A stretch of 64,000 nucleotides of DNA from Coprobacillus sp. CAG:698 (GTDB lineage: Bacteria > Bacillota_I > Bacilli_A > ML615J-28 > CAG-698). The notes below the pieces were generated by a model that had not been told where the DNA came from, made no database searches, and saw only the letters and a list, made by a program, of their open reading frames with translations. Where the stretch lies: positions 1-64,000 of the forward strand of contig HF988703.1 of assembly GCA_000431235.1 (NCBI GenBank). The letters run 5' to 3'. This document shows, one piece after another, positions 21,779-28,504 of this stretch; the stretch's first letter is position 1; each line of letters starts with the position of its first letter. The translations under genes and the position numbers were made by a program.

Positions 21779-21812
21779 TGTCCCTAAAAAAGGACACTCA
21801 TTATTGTATAAT
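21779..21812 (+). promoter_or_regulatory. Promoter with WYL-candidate operator
   Basis: TATAAT at 21807-21812; TGTCCCTAAAAAA starts 28 bp before it, with GGACA (21792-21796) forming an inverted partner of TGTCC (21779-21783). No standard -35 is visible. It matches the element before the helicase gene at 17768 in sequence and spacing. Confidence 0.6.
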
Positions 21813-21836
21813 AGAGTGTAAATGGAGGTTTTAATT

Positions 21837-22067
21837 ATGTCTGATGAAGAAATTTTAATTACATATTTTGGAGGTAAACCACAATACAATTGTGGAAAAC
21901 TTTACAAGATAGGCGAAATGAGAGTAGAATACTCTGGTAGTAAACTCTATAAAGTTGGAGGAGCCAGAATTGAATATTCTGGAGGAAAGCTCTATAGAAT
22001 TAATGGCGAAAGAGTAGAATGGTTTGGTGGCGAGGTAAAAAAAATAGGAAATAGAAGAATCAAATAG
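21837..22067 (+). CDS. Small protein with three 15-residue beta-strand-like repeats
   Basis: 76 residues from ATG 21837, which has GGAGG (21824-21828) at good spacing; the earlier ATG at 21822 overlaps that site. After a short N-terminus there are three full repeats and one partial repeat with the consensus G-K-L-Y-K-I-x-G-x-R-V-E-Y-S-G, encoded at 21894-21938, 21939-21983, 21984-22028 and 22029-22064. Regular 15-residue spacing with alternating hydrophobics suggests a small beta-repeat or propeller-like sheet. Resembles short repeat proteins found as strays in gut Bacillota; function unknown. Probably co-transcribed with the GIY-YIG gene 33 bp downstream. Confidence 0.75.
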   Translation: MSDEEILITYFGGKPQYNCGKLYKIGEMRVEYSGSKLYKVGGARIEYSGGKLYRINGERVEWFGGEVKKIGNRRIK

Positions 22068-22100
22068 ATGGAATAATGTAAAAATGACAGGAGCAGAAAA

Positions 22101-22853
22101 ATGATTACTAAGTTTTCACAAGAAGTTATAACTAAACTAAATTATTATGTCTATAGACTTATTGATCCAAGAAATGGTCAAACATTTTATGTTGGTAAAG
22201 GAAATGGTAATAGAATATTTGAACATGTTAAATGTACAATCGATTATTATGATGGTGCAAAAGAAACTAGCGATGATGACCCAAACAAATTGAGAATTAT
22301 AAAGGAAATACTAGACGAAGGATTGGATATTATTCCCATAATTCAAAGATGGAATTTGACAGAAAAAGAGGCTTTTGAAGTTGAAGCAGCCTTAATTGAT
22401 GTTTATCAAGGTTTATCAAATATTCAAAGAGGTCATCATACAGAATATGGCGTTACAAATGCTGAATCATTACAAAAAAGATTTAATCTAAAAGAATATG
22501 ATGAACCTTTAGATTTTAAGTATATCATAATTAAAGTTAAATTGTGTACATTAGATGAACTACTTGCAAAATATCCATTAACAAATAGATATGAAGCAAC
22601 GAGGTCTGCTTGGAAAATTAAACCAAGAAGCATAAAGGATTATCCTTATGTTTTTTCTGTAACTGATGGTGTTGTCAAAGAAGTATACAAAATAAATGAG
22701 TGGTATTTAACAGATGATGAAAAAAGATATGCTTTTAATGGAGAAATTGCAGAAAATGAAATAAGAAATAAATATGTTGAAAAAAGAATCCCAGATAAAT
22801 ATATTCAAAAAGGAATGGCAAATCCAGTATTGTTTTCGAAAAATCTGATATAA
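22101..22853 (+). CDS. GIY-YIG nuclease-domain protein (LEM-3-like)
   Basis: 250 residues. The N-terminal segment YYVYRLIDPRNGQTFYVGKG is the LEM-3/ankyrin-type GIY-YIG form (YVYR...FYVGKG), followed by a helix with Arg/His (GNRIFEHV) and a later Glu in EKEAFEVEAALID that fits the metal-binding position. The C-terminal 120 residues (LDELLAKYPLTNRYEATRSAWKI, a repeat of modified-base-like context) are a putative DNA-binding part seen in related proteins that I recall as DUF-type companions. A nuclease role is likely; target unknown. AGGAG precedes the ATG. Confidence 0.75.
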   Translation: MITKFSQEVITKLNYYVYRLIDPRNGQTFYVGKGNGNRIFEHVKCTIDYYDGAKETSDDDPNKLRIIKEILDEGLDIIPIIQRWNLTEKEAFEVEAALIDVYQGLSNIQRGHHTEYGVTNAESLQKRFNLKEYDEPLDFKYIIIKVKLCTLDELLAKYPLTNRYEATRSAWKIKPRSIKDYPYVFSVTDGVVKEVYKINEWYLTDDEKRYAFNGEIAENEIRNKYVEKRIPDKYIQKGMANPVLFSKNLI

Positions 22854-23154
22854 TTATTGTTGTTATAAAATAGTATTATTTGTATATCTATTAATGTTAC
22901 AAATCTCTCTTTAATTATTTTTATTATCATATTTGAATAAAATGCATAAAAATTGCTAATTAATCATATTGAGGGTAAAGATAATAATCATTTAGTAAAT
23001 TTGTTTTAAAATCAATAAAATAATTAAAATTTTATAAACATAGAAATAATTATCTTTTACTATATAAAAAGTTGTAAAATAAATTCATAACACAGCATAA
23101 ATGTGTTATAATTATTGTATAGTATATAAACATAAATATTTTTGAGGTGAAATT
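22854..23154. other. AT-rich intergenic region with operator-like palindrome
   Basis: No ORF. A loose inverted repeat pairs about 22977-22996 with about 23042-23060. Near the next gene a perfect palindrome ATAACACA (23087-23094) / TGTGTTAT (23102-23109) with a 7-base spacer overlaps a TATAAT at 23107-23112, consistent with an operator over the promoter of the amidohydrolase gene. Confidence 0.5.
23087..23112 (+). promoter_or_regulatory. Palindromic operator over -10 element
   Basis: Arms ATAACACA and TGTGTTAT around GCATAAA; the right arm overlaps TATAAT (23107-23112), 43 bp before the ATG. Such placement is typical of a repressor site. The regulator is not identified. Confidence 0.5.
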
Positions 23155-24429
23155 ATGAGATATGCTCTAACTAATGGAATAATTTTAAATGGTAAAAAGG
23201 ACATGGAACCTATAAAAGGATTAACAATAATTGTCGAGGATGGAAAGATTATCGATATTACTGATAAAGAAATCAAAGACATGAAAATTATTGACTTAAA
23301 TAATAGATATGTTTTACCTGGTTTAATTAATATGCATGTACATTTACCTGGTTCTGGTATGCCTAAAGATACGAATAGGCAAAACAAAGAAAGTGTTGAC
23401 AAACTTTTATCTCATAAGTTAACAAGATATATAGTTTATAAGTTATGTGCAAAATATGCCAAAATAGAACTTTTAAGTGGTGTGACAACAATAAGAACTG
23501 TTGGTGGACTTGCTGATATTGATTCTAAAATACGAGATAATATAAAGAAGGGTAAACTTGTTGGTCCAAGAATACTTGCTTCTAATATGGCTTTGTCAGT
23601 TCCCGGAGGTCATATGGCTGGAATACTCGCATACGAAGCAACTGATGAAGAAAGTGCAGTTAAGTATATCGAAAAAATCAATGAAACTCATCCAGATTTA
23701 ATCAAATTAATGATAACTGGTGGAGTTTTAGATGCAAAAAAGAAAGGTGAACCTGGAGAACTAAAAATGAGCCCAGAAATAATAAAAGCAGCATGTGATA
23801 AGGCTCATGCACTAGGTTACAAAGTTGCTGCTCATGTTGAATCGACTTTAGGTGTAAAATTAGCACTAGAAAATGGTGTTGATACAATCGAACATGGTGC
23901 GAAATTAACTAGTGATATAATTAAGCTATTCAAAGATAAAAAAGCTTCCTTAATAACAACTATATCTCCTGCTGTTCCACTTGCAAAATTTGATAAAGAA
24001 ATTTCCCATGCAACTGATTTAACACAATATAATGGCAATATTGTCTTCGAAGGAATTGTTTCTTCGTCAAAAGAATGTTTGAAAAATGATATCAATGTGG
24101 GATTAGGCACTGATACAGCTTGTCCTTTTGTTACTCATTATGATACATGGAGAGAACTAGCATATTTTATGAAGTATGTCCAAAATGATGCTAGAGAAGC
24201 AATATATCACGCAACTTTAGGTAATGCTATTATAGCTGGTATAGATAAAGAGACAGGAAGCATAGAAATAAATAAATCGTGTGATTTACTCATTGTTGAT
24301 AAAAATCCATTAGAAGATATAACAAACTTAAGAAACCCTTATATGGTAGTTTTCAAAGGTAAAGTAATAAAACATCCAAAAGTAAAAAAAATCAAATACG
24401 TTGAACAAGAATTAGATAAGCATCTATAA
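23155..24429 (+). CDS. Amidohydrolase family protein (imidazolonepropionase/prolidase-like)
   Basis: 424 residues with the metal-dependent TIM-barrel hydrolase pattern: N-terminal beta-sandwich, metal-binding HVH in LINMHVHL, a carboxylated-Lys candidate in LIKLMITGGV, His in AAHVES, His in TIEHGA, and metal-binding Asp in GLGTDTA. The C-terminal beta strands (SIEINKSCDLLIVDKNPLEDI) return to the sandwich. COG1228-type members cleave cyclic amides or dipeptides such as Xaa-Pro; the substrate here cannot be told. GAGGTGA precedes the ATG. A Nudix gene follows after 11 bp. Confidence 0.85.
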   Translation: MRYALTNGIILNGKKDMEPIKGLTIIVEDGKIIDITDKEIKDMKIIDLNNRYVLPGLINMHVHLPGSGMPKDTNRQNKESVDKLLSHKLTRYIVYKLCAKYAKIELLSGVTTIRTVGGLADIDSKIRDNIKKGKLVGPRILASNMALSVPGGHMAGILAYEATDEESAVKYIEKINETHPDLIKLMITGGVLDAKKKGEPGELKMSPEIIKAACDKAHALGYKVAAHVESTLGVKLALENGVDTIEHGAKLTSDIIKLFKDKKASLITTISPAVPLAKFDKEISHATDLTQYNGNIVFEGIVSSSKECLKNDINVGLGTDTACPFVTHYDTWRELAYFMKYVQNDAREAIYHATLGNAIIAGIDKETGSIEINKSCDLLIVDKNPLEDITNLRNPYMVVFKGKVIKHPKVKKIKYVEQELDKHL

Positions 24430-24440
24430 AAATACTAAAA

Positions 24441-24959
24441 ATGAGACTATTATTTAAATTAGATTCGAAAGATTATTCCGAAACAAAAACAATAAGAATA
24501 AGGAATTCATCACGAGCAATAATAATTAATAACAAAAAAATTGCGATGGTTTATTCGTCTAAGTACGATTATTATAAATTTCCTGGTGGAGGTATCGAAA
24601 AAAATGAAAGTCAAATCGAAGCTCTAATAAGAGAAACTGAAGAAGAGACAGGACTTATGATTATCAATGAAACCATAAAAGAATATGGCTATGTTCATAG
24701 GATCCAAAGATCAACAGCAAATAAAGATGAAACTTTCATACAAGATAATTATTACTATTTATGTAATGTAAAAGAAAATAAAGGTAAGCAAAAACTTGAT
24801 GATTATGAATCAAATGAAGGCTTTATTTTAAAGTATGTTTATCCTCAAGAAGCAATCAAGGCAAATAGACAAAATCAAAGTCAAGAGGTAGCAAAATTAA
24901 TGATTGAAAGAGAAGCAAAAGTGTTAGAACTTTTAATCTCTGAAGGATACTTTTCCTAA
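24441..24959 (+). CDS. Nudix hydrolase
   Basis: 172 residues. The Nudix box G-x5-E-x7-REUxEExGU is present as GGGIEKNESQIEALIRETEEETGLM read over residues about 49-73, preceded by KFPG. Family members hydrolyse nucleoside diphosphates linked to other groups; this one cannot be assigned. No clear ribosome binding site lies before the ATG, which is 11 bp after the amidohydrolase stop, so it is likely translated by coupling. A KptA gene (NAD-using chemistry) is located 740 bp downstream. Confidence 0.88.
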   Translation: MRLLFKLDSKDYSETKTIRIRNSSRAIIINNKKIAMVYSSKYDYYKFPGGGIEKNESQIEALIRETEEETGLMIINETIKEYGYVHRIQRSTANKDETFIQDNYYYLCNVKENKGKQKLDDYESNEGFILKYVYPQEAIKANRQNQSQEVAKLMIEREAKVLELLISEGYFS

Positions 24960-24982
24960 AACAAAATAAAAGGAGGCTAATT

Positions 24983-25468
24983 ATGAAGAAATGCAATACT
25001 GAAATAATGAAAGATATTAAAAAATTAGAAGAAATTAAAGAAAATTTACGAGCAAATGAGTCTCAAAATTGTACAGTTACTTATTTGCAAAAAGAAACAC
25101 CAATAGATACTGGATACGACTATAAAAAAACAAGTGAGGAATTGAAAAAGTGTGATCAAGAAATCAGAAGACTAAAAACAATTCTCGCAAATGTTAATGC
25201 AACAGTAATTGTTGAAGGATTTGATATGACAATAAATGAAGCTCTTATATATCTAGCACAACTTAATGAAGATTTAAAGAGATTAAATAATTTAATAACA
25301 ATTAATCCTTTAAGCAGAAGATCAAGTTATGATGGAGTTCCTGAATTCACTAAGATAACATTTAATCGCGAAGAAGTTAAAAACGATTATGAAACAGTAA
25401 GGAATTTAATTCCTAAGCTACAAATGGCAATTGATCGAACAAATTTAACACACTTTACAGAGTGTTAA
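24983..25468 (+). CDS. DIP1984/septicolysin-like helical protein
   Basis: 161 residues, mainly helical, with the family-like order: a charged N-terminal helix, a helix IRRLKTILANVNATVIVEGFDMTINEALIYL split into two motifs (N-x-T and M-T-I-N-E-A-L), a helix LNEDLKRLNNLI, and a final VKNDYETVRNLIPKLQMAIDRTN. This resembles the DIP1984 (septicolysin-like) family, whose role is unclear. AAAGGAGGC is at 24969-24977. The call is from memory of the family pattern and moderate. Confidence 0.5.
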   Translation: MKKCNTEIMKDIKKLEEIKENLRANESQNCTVTYLQKETPIDTGYDYKKTSEELKKCDQEIRRLKTILANVNATVIVEGFDMTINEALIYLAQLNEDLKRLNNLITINPLSRRSSYDGVPEFTKITFNREEVKNDYETVRNLIPKLQMAIDRTNLTHFTEC

Positions 25469-25700
25469 TAATTTTCCTTTCGTTAGCATAATAATATGAT
25501 AGCAAGCGCGTGTTTAAGTAGATAGTGCTTATATGGGGTAATGAGTTTATATGTGTCAATGTAAATGTTAGGTAATTAATTGAACAAGTGAAAACTTTTT
25601 TCTCGCTAACGATAAAAACTTTCACTTCAAAAAGTAAGGTTATGATGAAGTAGTAGAAGGTAGTTTAATCGCTACCTTCTATTCCTATATGGAGGGTAAA
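25469..25700 (+). ncRNA. Structured non-coding region before kptA (candidate leader or small RNA)
   Basis: 232 bases without an ORF but with several strong pairings. CGTTAGC (25481-25487) pairs with GCTAACG (25605-25611) over a long distance. A hairpin has arms AAGTGAAA (25586-25593) and TTTCACTT (25620-25627). A perfect 10-bp hairpin has arms TAGAAGGTAG (25654-25663) and CTACCTTCTA (25672-25681) around 8 bases, ending 9 bases before GGAGGG of kptA. The last stem lacks a proper U tract, so it looks regulatory rather than terminating. Matches no riboswitch I recognise. Confidence 0.4.
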
Positions 25701-26255
25701 ATGAACATAAATCAAAAAAGTAGATTATTAAGCAAAATATTAAGGCATAAGCCTGATCTCATTGGAATAAAATTAACAATAGATGGATGGGCAAATATAG
25801 ATGAATTAATACAAGGTATAAATAAAATAACTGAGTTTGATAGAGATACATTAGAAGAAATTGTGAGAACTGATGATAAGAAAAGATATGTGCTTAATAG
25901 CGATAAGACAATGATAAGAGCTTGTCAAGGTCATAGTATAGATGTACAAATTGATTTCCCCAAAGGCACTCCTCCAGAGTATTTATATCACGGGTCAGCA
26001 GAAAAATATGCTCAAAAAATAGCTGAAGAAGGGTTGAAAGCAATGACTAGACAATATGTACATTTGTCAAGTAACTTAGAAACAGCTATAAAAGTAGCCT
26101 TAAGACGAAAAGAAATTGTGATTTATAAAATTTATAGTCATAAAATGGCTATTGATGGTTATGAATTTTTCATCTCTGAAAATGGTGTATGGCTTACAAA
26201 AAGTGTTCCCGTAAAATATTTAGAGAGAATAGACAAAAAAGATATAAATATATAA
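25701..26255 (+). CDS. kptA: RNA 2'-phosphotransferase KptA/Tpt1
   Basis: 184 residues of the Tpt1/KptA family, which removes an internal RNA 2'-phosphate using NAD+ and forms ADP-ribose 1'',2''-cyclic phosphate. The N-terminal winged-helix part has SRLLSKILRHKPDLIG (conserved Arg-His) and DGWANIDELI; the C-terminal ADP-ribosyltransferase-like lobe has YLYHGSA, GLKAMTRQYVHLS and the late GVWLTKSVP. ATG 25701 is preferred (GGAGGG at 25691-25696); the in-frame ATG at 25689 overlaps that site. Bacterial substrates are unknown because bacteria lack the yeast-type tRNA splicing. An alpha/beta hydrolase gene starts immediately after. Confidence 0.92.
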   Translation: MNINQKSRLLSKILRHKPDLIGIKLTIDGWANIDELIQGINKITEFDRDTLEEIVRTDDKKRYVLNSDKTMIRACQGHSIDVQIDFPKGTPPEYLYHGSAEKYAQKIAEEGLKAMTRQYVHLSSNLETAIKVALRRKEIVIYKIYSHKMAIDGYEFFISENGVWLTKSVPVKYLERIDKKDINI

Positions 26256-26975
26256 ATGGTGAAAAATATGGAAAAGAAAAGTTTAAAAATCAATAATATA
26301 CCTCTCATATTATGGGGTGAAAAAAGTAAAAAAATAATAATAGCAGTACACGGCAATAAATCAAATAAAGAAGATTTAGTAATAAAACTACTAGCAACAA
26401 AGGCATGTAATAAAGATTATCAGGTACTAAGTTTTGACTTGCCTGGACATGGAGATAGAATTAATGATACAAATTATATATGCAATATCCAAAATTGTGT
26501 AAAAGACATTAGAAAAGTATATCAATATGCTTTAAACAACTTTGAAATCATTGATGTTTGGGCATGTAGTATGGGTGCATATTTCAGCATGGTTGCGCTT
26601 AGTGATGCTACTTTAAGAAACTGTTACTTCTTATCACCAGTAGTAGATATGTTAAGTGTAATAGAATCTTTAATGAAATATGCCAATGTAACAAAAGAAA
26701 TGTTAAAAGAAAAAAAAGTAATCGAAACAAACTTTGGGGAAACATTATGTTATGATTATTATGAATATGTATTAAAAAATAGAATTGAAAAATGGGAAAA
26801 TAATACACATATTTTATACGGTGAAAATGATAATGTTCAAAGTTATGAAATAATAAAAAAGTTTTCTGAAAAGTTTAGTTGTGATATTTTTTATGCAAGA
26901 AATTGTAATCATTACTTTGCGAGTCAAAATGAAATAGAAAATTACATAAATTGGTTAAATTTGGTGATTTCGTAA
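26256..26975 (+). CDS. Alpha/beta hydrolase
   Basis: 239 residues. The oxyanion region AVHGNKSNKED follows strand b3, DLPGHGDR is the conserved loop, the nucleophile elbow reads WACSMGAY (Ser about 107), an Asp lies in HILYGENDNV and the catalytic His in CNHYFA. It is a small serine hydrolase or lipase-like enzyme with unknown substrate. The stop of kptA abuts this ATG; an alternative start at 26268 (MEKKSL) has GGTGA upstream at 26259-26263 and may be the actual start. Confidence 0.85.
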   Translation: MVKNMEKKSLKINNIPLILWGEKSKKIIIAVHGNKSNKEDLVIKLLATKACNKDYQVLSFDLPGHGDRINDTNYICNIQNCVKDIRKVYQYALNNFEIIDVWACSMGAYFSMVALSDATLRNCYFLSPVVDMLSVIESLMKYANVTKEMLKEKKVIETNFGETLCYDYYEYVLKNRIEKWENNTHILYGENDNVQSYEIIKKFSEKFSCDIFYARNCNHYFASQNEIENYINWLNLVIS

Positions 26976-27113
26976 AAAAAGTGCTCTAAAATCAAGATGT
27001 GAGTAGAATAAATACCATTTCCGTGAATAAATAATTTATTTGATGAAAAAATGAACAAAATAAAAAAAGTGTTTATTCTTAAACAATTAATGAAATTTTG
27101 TCTCAGTTAATTC

Positions 27114-27142
27114 TTGATAATTTTAAAAAAATAATGTATAAT
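27114..27142 (+). promoter_or_regulatory. Promoter of small lipoprotein gene
   Basis: TTGATA (27114-27119), 17-bp spacer, TATAAT (27137-27142); 85-base leader before the ATG. Confidence 0.7.
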
Positions 27143-27227
27143 AAATATGCTTTTATTTGATAATAAAACAAATAAAAAGTGACATAATACTATTGATCTT
27201 ACGTATAAAAACAAAAAAAGGAGAGAT

Positions 27228-27692
27228 ATGATGAAAAACACATTAATTAAAGTATTTAGTTTATTATTAGTTTTAGTTTTTGGTTTGTTTTTAACTGCAT
27301 GTTCTAAATACAGTGCGTTAGAAAAAGCATTTAAGAACAAAGGATATTCTGTTAACGAAACACTTGCCGAACAAAGCAAAAAAATCGAAGAAGAATTAAA
27401 AGAAAATGATAAAGATATGGTTGTTAAATTACATTTATTAACAAAAGATGGTTCTTTATCAAGTGCTTTAATAATTGAATTTAATTCAACTGAAGATATG
27501 GTTAAAGCTTATGAAGATAGCGAAACAATTAAAGGTTTTGTTAAAGATGTAAAGAACAATGAAGATGCTCAAAAAGTATATGAAGCATTACAAGATAGCG
27601 GTTATGCAAAAGGAAATTGTTTAGTAATTCCACTATCAATTGTCCCATCAACAGTTTCTGAAATTAAGGAAATCGTTAGAAGCGTTAAATAA
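27228..27692 (+). CDS. Small lipoprotein of unknown function
   Basis: 154 residues with a signal peptide (KVFSLLLVLVFGLFLTAC) whose lipobox LTAC supplies the lipidated Cys25. The mature part is acidic and helical, with no recognised domain. AAGGAGAG at 27218-27225 supports the start; a second ATG at 27231 is equally possible. It is a single-gene transcript, framed by its own promoter and terminator. Codon choice looks optimised compared with neighbours (GTT, GAA, TTA rich), hinting at good expression. Confidence 0.75.
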   Translation: MMKNTLIKVFSLLLVLVFGLFLTACSKYSALEKAFKNKGYSVNETLAEQSKKIEEELKENDKDMVVKLHLLTKDGSLSSALIIEFNSTEDMVKAYEDSETIKGFVKDVKNNEDAQKVYEALQDSGYAKGNCLVIPLSIVPSTVSEIKEIVRSVK

Positions 27693-27722
27693 TTAAAATA
27701 ATATATGCGTAAGAAAGTAAAC

Positions 27723-27748
27723 GAAGGTGTAAAAGCCTTCTTTTATTT
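27723..27748 (+). terminator. Intrinsic terminator
   Basis: GAAGGT (27723-27728) and GCCTTC (27735-27740) with one wobble pair, then TTTTATTT. Confidence 0.65.
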
Positions 27749-27785
27749 ATGGAAAATATAGGCTTTTAAGGAATAATATATATTA

Positions 27786-27814
27786 TTGAAAAAGAAAAAA
27801 ATATATGGTACAAT
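27786..27814 (+). promoter_or_regulatory. Promoter of membrane protein / SGNH lipoprotein pair
   Basis: TTGAAA (27786-27791), 17-bp spacer, TACAAT (27809-27814), 22 bp before the ATG. Confidence 0.6.
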
Positions 27815-27835
27815 TATATAAAAGAGGTGATTTAC

Positions 27836-28504
27836 ATGCTCAAAGAAATTGATCAGAAAAGTATTGTTAAGTTATATCTATGTATAATGTGTATAGCTAT
27901 TTTAGTAGTTATTCTCTTAAGCTGTTTATTCAAAAAAAATAATAAAGAAAAAAAGATATTATTTTCATCTTCGATATGTTTACTTATATCAATAAATATC
28001 CTAGAAATAATTATAAACTATTATAAAGGATATGTTAGGAATTATCCATTTTTATATGATATTGTTTGTGTGAAAGATATTTTAGGAAATCTATTTATTT
28101 TTTCATTAGGAACATATATATGTTATGAAACATCATTACTTTCAAAAAACAAGTTGATTATAGCATCAATTATATTAATGCTTACACTAGTGGCAACTAT
28201 TGTGGGTTATGAAGAAGAAGTAATTGTTTTCAAAAAAAACATATATAATTACAACACATTTTTCTTTATAAGATATATACTCTTTTACATTTATGTAATT
28301 TATCAAACAATTGAAAATATTATTAGTAAAAAAGAAATAAATAATTTAATTCCAATTTTTGTTTCTGTGATTATTATTATGTTAGCACTAATACAAGAAA
28401 CAAGTAAAAAAACACCAATGATTAATTCTTTTGAAAGTATGTTAACAATTATTATATTGATTATATTTAATTTTATTTATAATAAAAAGGAGTTGATAAA
28501 ATGA
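27836..28504 (+). CDS. Polytopic membrane protein of unknown function
   Basis: 222 residues with about seven hydrophobic segments, short loops and few charged residues inside them; resembles a generic 7TM sensor-like or acyltransferase-like fold but no motif is recognised. ATG 27836 is favoured since GAGGTGAT (27824-27831) precedes it; the GTG at 27827 is part of that site. The stop overlaps the start of the SGNH lipoprotein (ATGA), so the two are translationally coupled and probably act together at the membrane. Confidence 0.65.
   Translation: MLKEIDQKSIVKLYLCIMCIAILVVILLSCLFKKNNKEKKILFSSSICLLISINILEIIINYYKGYVRNYPFLYDIVCVKDILGNLFIFSLGTYICYETSLLSKNKLIIASIILMLTLVATIVGYEEEVIVFKKNIYNYNTFFFIRYILFYIYVIYQTIENIISKKEINNLIPIFVSVIIIMLALIQETSKKTPMINSFESMLTIIILIIFNFIYNKKELIK

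Noticed and set aside
17363..22853. Integrated element with attachment sites at tRNA-Ser
   Set aside because: The tRNA position is suggestive, but no integrase gene and no repeat of the tRNA 3' end was seen up to 23.1 kb.
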